Positions 58,644-64,000 of a stretch of DNA of 64,000 bases are shown here, one piece after another. Within the stretch, counting starts at the first letter, position 1. Every line of letters starts with the position of its first letter. The translations under genes were made by a program, and so were the position numbers. Source of the DNA: Anseranas semipalmata (taxonomy: Eukaryota > Chordata > Aves > Anseriformes > Anseranatidae); NCBI GenBank assembly GCA_013399115.1, contig VXAA01001938.1, positions 7,379 through 71,378 on the forward strand, given 5' to 3'. Under the pieces are notes generated by a model that saw nothing but the letters and a program-made list of their open reading frames with translations, ran no database searches and had not been told where the DNA came from.

Positions 58644-59199
58644 TCTCAGATTTTATCATAAATACAGTTTAACAGTGCCCTGCATCATTATATTCTAAGT
58701 ACCCAGTGCAGGTCTTAACCCGTTTAGACAGTGCAACACAGTAGCATTGCCAAATCCTTGTTAAAAATTCAGGATTCCAATGTTAAATTAATTTTACTTC
58801 TTTCAGAAATGCATATAACAGACAGAAAAGATACACACAGCATTTAAATTTCAATTAGGAACATTTATTCTAATTTCCCCAAACACCTATTATAAAAGGT
58901 GGCAAAGTCTGTAGCCTACATGCCACATGCAGTGTTTCTAATAGGAAAAGTAGAAAACAACAAAATGAATGAGAAGATTTGAAGGTTATCCCAGCCAGTT
59001 CCAACTTTGGAAATTACAGTGGCAGATGCTTTGCCTATAATCTCTGGCATCATTGAAACCCTGTTTTATTACTCATTTTCCTTCATTAAATGTAGCTCTT
59101 TCAGGCAATATGATACATGACACTTTTCCAATCTAAATAGAAATTTAAAAAATGCTTTTCAAGCTGGAAACTATAGATTTAATTTAGGACTTCTGTAAA

Positions 59200-59350
59200 T
59201 AAAAAGAAGTTCTTTGGGTACACCTGTGCTTTGTGTGTATTTCCTCTGAATAGCTGCCTGTTCTAGTAATTACAAATAATTAGGCTGATTCCTCTGTAAA
59301 TACCCTCACTGTTGTGCTATGCACTTTACCTTGATTATGTCAATTTCTTA
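59200..59350. promoter_or_regulatory. Candidate conserved non-coding element, speculative
   Basis: Low-repeat, balanced sequence with a TAATTA-type homeodomain core (GTAATTACAAATAATTAGGCTGATTCC) and other factor-like motifs, standing out from the AT-rich noise. It has the texture of vertebrate conserved enhancers, but no alignment was possible. Confidence 0.15.
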
Positions 59351-59869
59351 GGGGACATTCCATTTAGAAAGAAAAGAACCCTTAATTTGAAGCGTTTCCA
59401 GTGAACATGAATAACCCCTATTGCGAATTTTATCTCGCACAGAGGAAGCACAGATAATCAAAATCATTGACTACATTTAAGTAGTTATACAGTCTACTAA
59501 GATCAGTTTCAAAAAAATTAGATGTTTGAAATGCATTTTTAAGCTTGGTGAAGTTATCAGAGATACAATAAAAATTGTATTGTATGTATATGTATATGCC
59601 ATTATATATGTGTGTACACAGCAACTTAATATACCTTATTTATGCATAATGTGTATGCCTCTATATACCATAAGAATAACATATATATGATAAGGTATAC
59701 AGCTATGTCATTATGTATAGCTACAGAACAGCATTTTTATGCTCTCATGTGAGAATGTATATGTTCTTTAACAGTTAGTGCTATTAAATGGAAACAGTCT
59801 GTCACTATGTAGGAATATATTTTTATGTCATCCACAGGGATAGCATGTGTTTTCTTTTTGCTTTTTTAT

Positions 59870-60005
59870 TAATAGCTGTAAAATTTAATGTTGACATTTA
59901 TAGCCCAAATGGTTACAAATATTCATAAAACCATCAAATCTCCAAGTTTTAAAAAAGGGAGCTATAAAAATTTACTCCCTCGTTGTGTATTTAGCCTGCA
60001 AACAC
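59870..60005. promoter_or_regulatory. Candidate conserved non-coding element, speculative
   Basis: Contains TTAATAGCTGTAAAATTTAATG, ATTTATAGCCCAAATGG and a short inverted repeat GGGAG...CTCCC around an AT core (about 59957-59979). It is non-repetitive and of even composition. Regulatory function is only a guess. Confidence 0.13.
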
Positions 60006-61812
60006 TAATGCAACAGTTACAAATCATATATTGGAGAAACATGTAAAAATTATTACTGGCTCCCAGTAAGTGTGGAATAAAGTGTGTAGTTAGTCAGACT
60101 TAGATAATGATCATGATGAGATATGCAGAGTACATTCTAAGACTTAAATAGGGGAAAAAATGTATTCCACTTAGTAAACATAATTTTGTGTTGTTTTTCT
60201 CTTTGGAATTTGAATTATTCTTATTTAAGAGAAAGAATAGAAATAAAAAAAAAAAAAAACACAAATATTCATAGACATGACAAATAACATTTTCTCTACC
60301 ACATCTTCAAGACCCTTACACTACAAGACTGGACAGAGGGCCTAGCCTTCAAGATAGATTGGGCCCAATGAATGTTACTGAAAATAAGTCCAAGCATTGT
60401 TGACCTGTGTCCAGGTTTTGTCACTACTATTATGTAATCCATAATACCCTTACCAATGATTCCTTTGCTGCCACCAAGGTAAAGTCAAATCTTTAGTCTT
60501 TACTTTTCCATGGGGGCAGCAATTTTATTGCAACTGTTTGAGGAAGAATTGAGTACCAAAATAATGGTCTAACACCAAATACAGTATTTGTAGTAAATTT
60601 GATGAGGAATAAAAACAGTCCTTTTTTTTCCCCTGTGTTTTGGCATAAACCAGGAATAGCCTGTTATTTTCATGGGGTAGTTCTCATGTATGGTGTGATT
60701 ATTTAAGTATCATTGTGGTATACTTATTTTGAATTTTCTGGGCTTAGTAACTCAGGTTGTAGGGGTTTTGTGGAAATGACTTTGCCTGAAAGCTGGCAGT
60801 TGATAGAATGGACATGCAATAAGGGACATTAAGGTGTTCAATGCTTTATTAATTCCTAATGCAACAGCATGGAATATTGCATTTTCCCAATATGTTAGCA
60901 ATGCTGCTTGCTTCCGGGGAAACCTCGACATACAAGAGCTATCTCCTCCTCAATTCAAAGAGTTTCTTCCTAAATTACAACTTTCTCACTGTGAAAATTC
61001 CTCTAAGGAATTTGGAGTGGATGCATTCTCTCTACAACTGAGCTTAATGTCTTTTATGTTCATAGTAACAGTATAACATCATAATAGAATAGGCTGTGAA
61101 TCCCTATTGTGCATAATTCCTACATTATAATTTGAGTAGAAACATTATGTTTGGCACTTGAATGATGGTTATTACTAGACTGCGGAAAACTGTAATGTAA
61201 GAGTAACAGGCAGCCTTTTTAGAAACTATATTATTCAGTCAAGTTTAACTTAAAGTTTTTTTTTGACATTCCCTAGCTCTTTACACTTAGAAAGGGGAAC
61301 ATATTAAAACTTAAGTCAATATGTAGTGTGTGCAATTATATGTAGAAAAAGTTTTAAAAAGTGTTGACAATTATTTTTAGTAATGACATTCAACAGAATA
61401 CTGATAATAAAAATCGGTAGATGGACTTGGACAGACACAAGTGTATCATACTGACAGAAAAGCCATATGGAATAATAGTTTTGTTATCCCCACCCCCCTT
61501 TGTTGCCTCACAACAAAAATTTGTCTCTCCTAGTACAAAAGACAAGTATTAGAATTTCTTTCATCTTTTCATGAAGAGCAAAGAAAATTAGTTGCATGAG
61601 GCAAATAATGGACCTTCAGTTTTTTTCCTTTGTGTCCCACAAAGGACAAAGAAATAGAAGTCAGCTCCAGGTTTTCTTTATTCAAACCTATTAATATGTC
61701 AGCAATATATATATCATATATATATTTTTTTTTTTCCTGTATGAAATATTGTTTCCTTCTCCCCCTCAGAAAATTTCATCTTTCTTGAAGTTCTACTTCT
61801 GGGTCACATTGT

Positions 61813-61965
61813 TAGAATCATAGAATCATAGAATATCCCGAGCTGGGGACCCACAAGGGTCATCTAGCCCAACTCCTAAAGGGCAACCCAAAATCAGACC
61901 ATGTGTCTGAGAGCGTAGTCCAAACGCTTCTTGAACTCTGTCAGGCTCGGTGCCATGACCACTTC
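61813..61965 (-). mobile_element. CR1 LINE fragment, 3' end, minus strand (about 150 bp)
   Basis: Begins with AGAATCATAGAATCATAGAATAT octamers, then CCCACAAGGGTCATCTAGCCC and GGGCAACCCAAAATCAGACCATGTG, the exact mirror of the 3' UTR of the copy at 47313-47757. It ends in the ORF2 tail at TGCCATGACCACTTC. Same subfamily as that copy, very short, non-coding. Confidence 0.95.
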
Positions 61966-62889
61966 AAACTTTCCTATTTTTTCTTAATGAACACCTTTTA
62001 ATTCTCATTTTCATTATTAATATGCAAGAGAAACATTATAATCTTGAAAACTTGAAAATTGCAGTATCAGTATATACACATTTTACAGACTCCTCAGAAA
62101 TGTTCTTGTTCCATGCTGAAGCCAAATACGCCCAGCCTTCAGTTCTAGCTTCACATAGTAATGAAAACTGTACTCAAACAATTTAAAAAATGTGAAGTCT
62201 AAAAAATAATTATTTTCAGAAATGTCAAAAAGATATTGGATCAGGAGAGATAGCTCTGTATTCATTAAAAAAAGTGGAGATGAAACTTAAATCATATATA
62301 CATAAAGTGCAGACCATAAAGGAAGGTGAGTGCTACCTGAATGTTTTAAAGGTGAAAATTTCAAATGACAAATGGCTGAACTTACACTGTAAGGACTGAT
62401 GAAGTATAGAAAAAACTTTATTTAGGTGAAGCATAATCAATCTGTGAAAGTGGAAAAGACATAAAAATTAATATAGTAAATAAAACGACATAAGAGTTGG
62501 ACATATGAACATGGAAAAAAATAACACACAAAGCTCCAAACCTTGATAGTATGACTACAGTGCTCCAATGTTGTGAAACTGTTAATTGTTAAAGTAATCA
62601 TGTGTCTTATCTATAATATTTTCATGAACAAATATAATATTATGCTAGCTTACTGACTTTTCATTCTGAGGATGTGAATTATTGGTTTATATTACACAAA
62701 GTGTTCTAAAAATGAGGTAATATGAAAGACTGAATGCAGGAAACATTTATCCATCCTCCTAAATCTTGGGTCCTGTCCATTTTCCTTCTTTTCTATCTTC
62801 TTGACATCAGTTGATGACTTTCAGTTTTATGGATTTTATCTTGGGACCAGGGCTTTTGCTTTCTTCGCTGCATAGTGACCAAACCTCAA

Positions 62890-63090
62890 GAGGAGATGTG
62901 AAAGGTATGTCTTCAGTGTGGCCGTTGGGCTAATAGTTCGGCTCTTCCTCTGTTTTTTAGGGATTGTGGATTCAAACTTCCTGAAGAGGAACTAAATCCA
63001 ACATCTTCATTAGACTGTGCAAGTTCTACAGCATCAGGAAATTGTGTAGAAGGTTCACAATGCTACCTACTTCTCCACCTGTGTTTTTAA
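62890..63090 (-). other. Weak exon-like or pseudogene-like stretch, unidentified
   Basis: On the minus strand a pyrimidine-rich tract ending TTAAAAACACAG (near 63080) is followed by a frame reading HCEPSTQFPDAVELAQSNED and SSSSGSLNPQSLKNRGRAEL up to AQRPH, then a stop. After two stops the same frame continues with charged, protein-like sequence (TMQRRKQKPWSQDKIHKTES). The composition looks coding, but the frame has stops and I do not recognise it. A decayed pseudogene, a 3' UTR or chance are all possible. Confidence 0.18.
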
Positions 63091-63363
63091 GAGAAAAAAA
63101 ATGATTTTAATATCTAAGGATTCAAATTAGTTTCAATCTCTAAAATGTATTTTGCAAAAATGCGAAATCCCATGCAAGAGGTCAATTTTAAATATACATT
63201 TTGCGGGGAGTGATATTACCAGCTGGTTCTGCATGCTATCTGTTGTGGATCCCAACACAGGTACTCTCCTTGGCATTGTAAATTCTTTTCCTGGCTGTGC
63301 ATAATTTGAAGACATTAAGTACTGACTAACTCATTGCTTACCACTCTTCCCGCTCTCTCTCTC

Positions 63364-63454
63364 TTTTATTTTATTTTATTTTATTTTATTTTATTTTATT
63401 TTATTTTATTTTATTTTATTTTATTTTATTTTATTTTATTTATTTATTTATTTT
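63364..63454. repeat. (TTTTA)n minisatellite-like array, about 15 units
   Basis: Uninterrupted TTTTA units to about 63440, then TTTA units. Ninety bases of near-perfect pentamer suggest a polymorphic locus. Confidence 0.95.
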
Positions 63455-64000
63455 GAGAGGAATGTTGACTCTTGGAGCTGGATCATTCTCATTTAACTGC
63501 AAATCCTATTGTTAAAACTGCTCTATTCACATTCCCTGTCCCTGACCAGTCAAATACAACTGAAGGTGTGTTGATGGATGTTTGTTTAATGTTTTCCATG
63601 TCTAGTATTGTCCCTTTCTTCTGTTCATCCTTTAGAAACTACCTTCTATCATGATGAATTATTTATTTGCTTTTGGTTTAGTTTGTTGAAGAGTTGAGAG
63701 GAGACCCCTTCCCTAACAACCACCACCACCCCAACATTACCAGTATTTTGGGACATACTGAATTGTCTCATGGTTGATCTATGCAATTCACTAAAGACCA
63801 TTGAATTTTCTTGATACACACAGATTGCTATGGAGTAATAAGCAATACCCACATTTTTTCTCAGTTCATCTTGCTGTCCCTATTTTCATGCTTCCTATGT
63901 CCAGGAGACTAGACAGCGATAAAACTGGGTGAAAGAAAAAATTAGCAAGACAGCTTCTGGGTTTTCATATCAGCTTTGAGTCTACTTGTTACCACTCATA

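Larger units (their letters stand above)
50127..61812. other. Long AT-rich unique block, no gene recognised
   Basis: About 11.7 kb with no recognised gene or transposon. It includes an 18-N gap within a T run (51661-51678), A23 at 52502-52524, AAAT at 53140-53166, A/G-rich sequence at 53180-53218, T17 near 53330, an (AT)n(AC)n array at 54019-54067, G14 with one N at 56328-56342 and AAAC at 58619-58643. Exon-like and possibly conserved stretches near 54814, 59200-59350 and 59870-60000 are listed separately. Confidence 0.55.
61966..64000. other. AT-rich unique sequence at the right edge
   Basis: No gene recognised. It contains the long (TTTTA)n array and an exon-like stretch at 62890-63090 on the minus strand (separate entries). 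Confidence 0.5.

Noticed and set aside
1..64000. CRISPR arrays, rRNA, tRNA, operons, ribosome-binding sites or prokaryotic mobile elements
   Set aside because: None seen. The repeats are microsatellites and vertebrate retroelements, and the window is eukaryotic nuclear DNA.

Overview
The window reads as AT-rich, gene-poor nuclear DNA from a bird. The main evidence is at least eleven fragments of CR1 LINEs, many ending in the avian CR1 3' signature (a 'gatgatcttnaaggtcccttccaacc'-type segment followed by 8-base ATTCTATG/ATTCTGTG repeats). There are also four long terminal repeats (LTRs), three of them resembling ERVL-type LTR families I know from birds, and a heavy load of microsatellites and homopolymers. 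Long mononucleotide runs and small N gaps point to a draft whole-genome assembly. No operons, bacterial signals, CRISPR arrays, rRNA or tRNA genes were seen, and no host protein-coding gene can be called with confidence. The window is probably intergenic or lies inside a large intron.

Layout: 1-19.6 kb is mostly unique AT-rich sequence with three short CR1 3' ends (4471, 7288, 16944). From 19.6 to 24.6 kb lies a repeat cluster: an old CR1 split by a 566-bp solo LTR with a 4-bp target duplication, a second old CR1 tail, a degraded ERV 5' LTR with a primer-binding-site-like sequence and leader, and a young CR1 with a 369-codon open frame covering the core of reverse transcriptase. From 28 to 30.6 kb there is an inverted CR1 inside a probable older repeat, then a solo LTR. 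From 38.2 to 45.1 kb there is a minus-strand CR1, a minus-strand solo LTR, a 2.6-kb CR1 relic (ORF1 esterase end plus ORF2), an LTR of the same family as the 30-kb one but inverted, a CR1 tail, and a second young CR1 with only about four substitutions relative to the 23.4-kb copy. From 47.3 to 50.1 kb there is a CR1 3' end and a CR1 middle section that lacks its 3' end. From 50.1 to 64 kb is mostly unique AT-rich DNA with one short CR1 end and a long (TTTTA)n array.

Functionally the recognisable genes are selfish elements only: CR1 ORF2 (endonuclease plus reverse transcriptase, which drives target-primed reverse transcription) and CR1 ORF1. All copies are 5'-truncated or broken. I found no convincing undescribed system. 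The best leads are the solo LTR at 20.1 kb with its internal tandem repeats, the 17-bp duplication at the 5' junction of the young CR1, a 37-base microexon-like segment near 54.8 kb, and a few exon-like or enhancer-like stretches that need alignment or RNA evidence.
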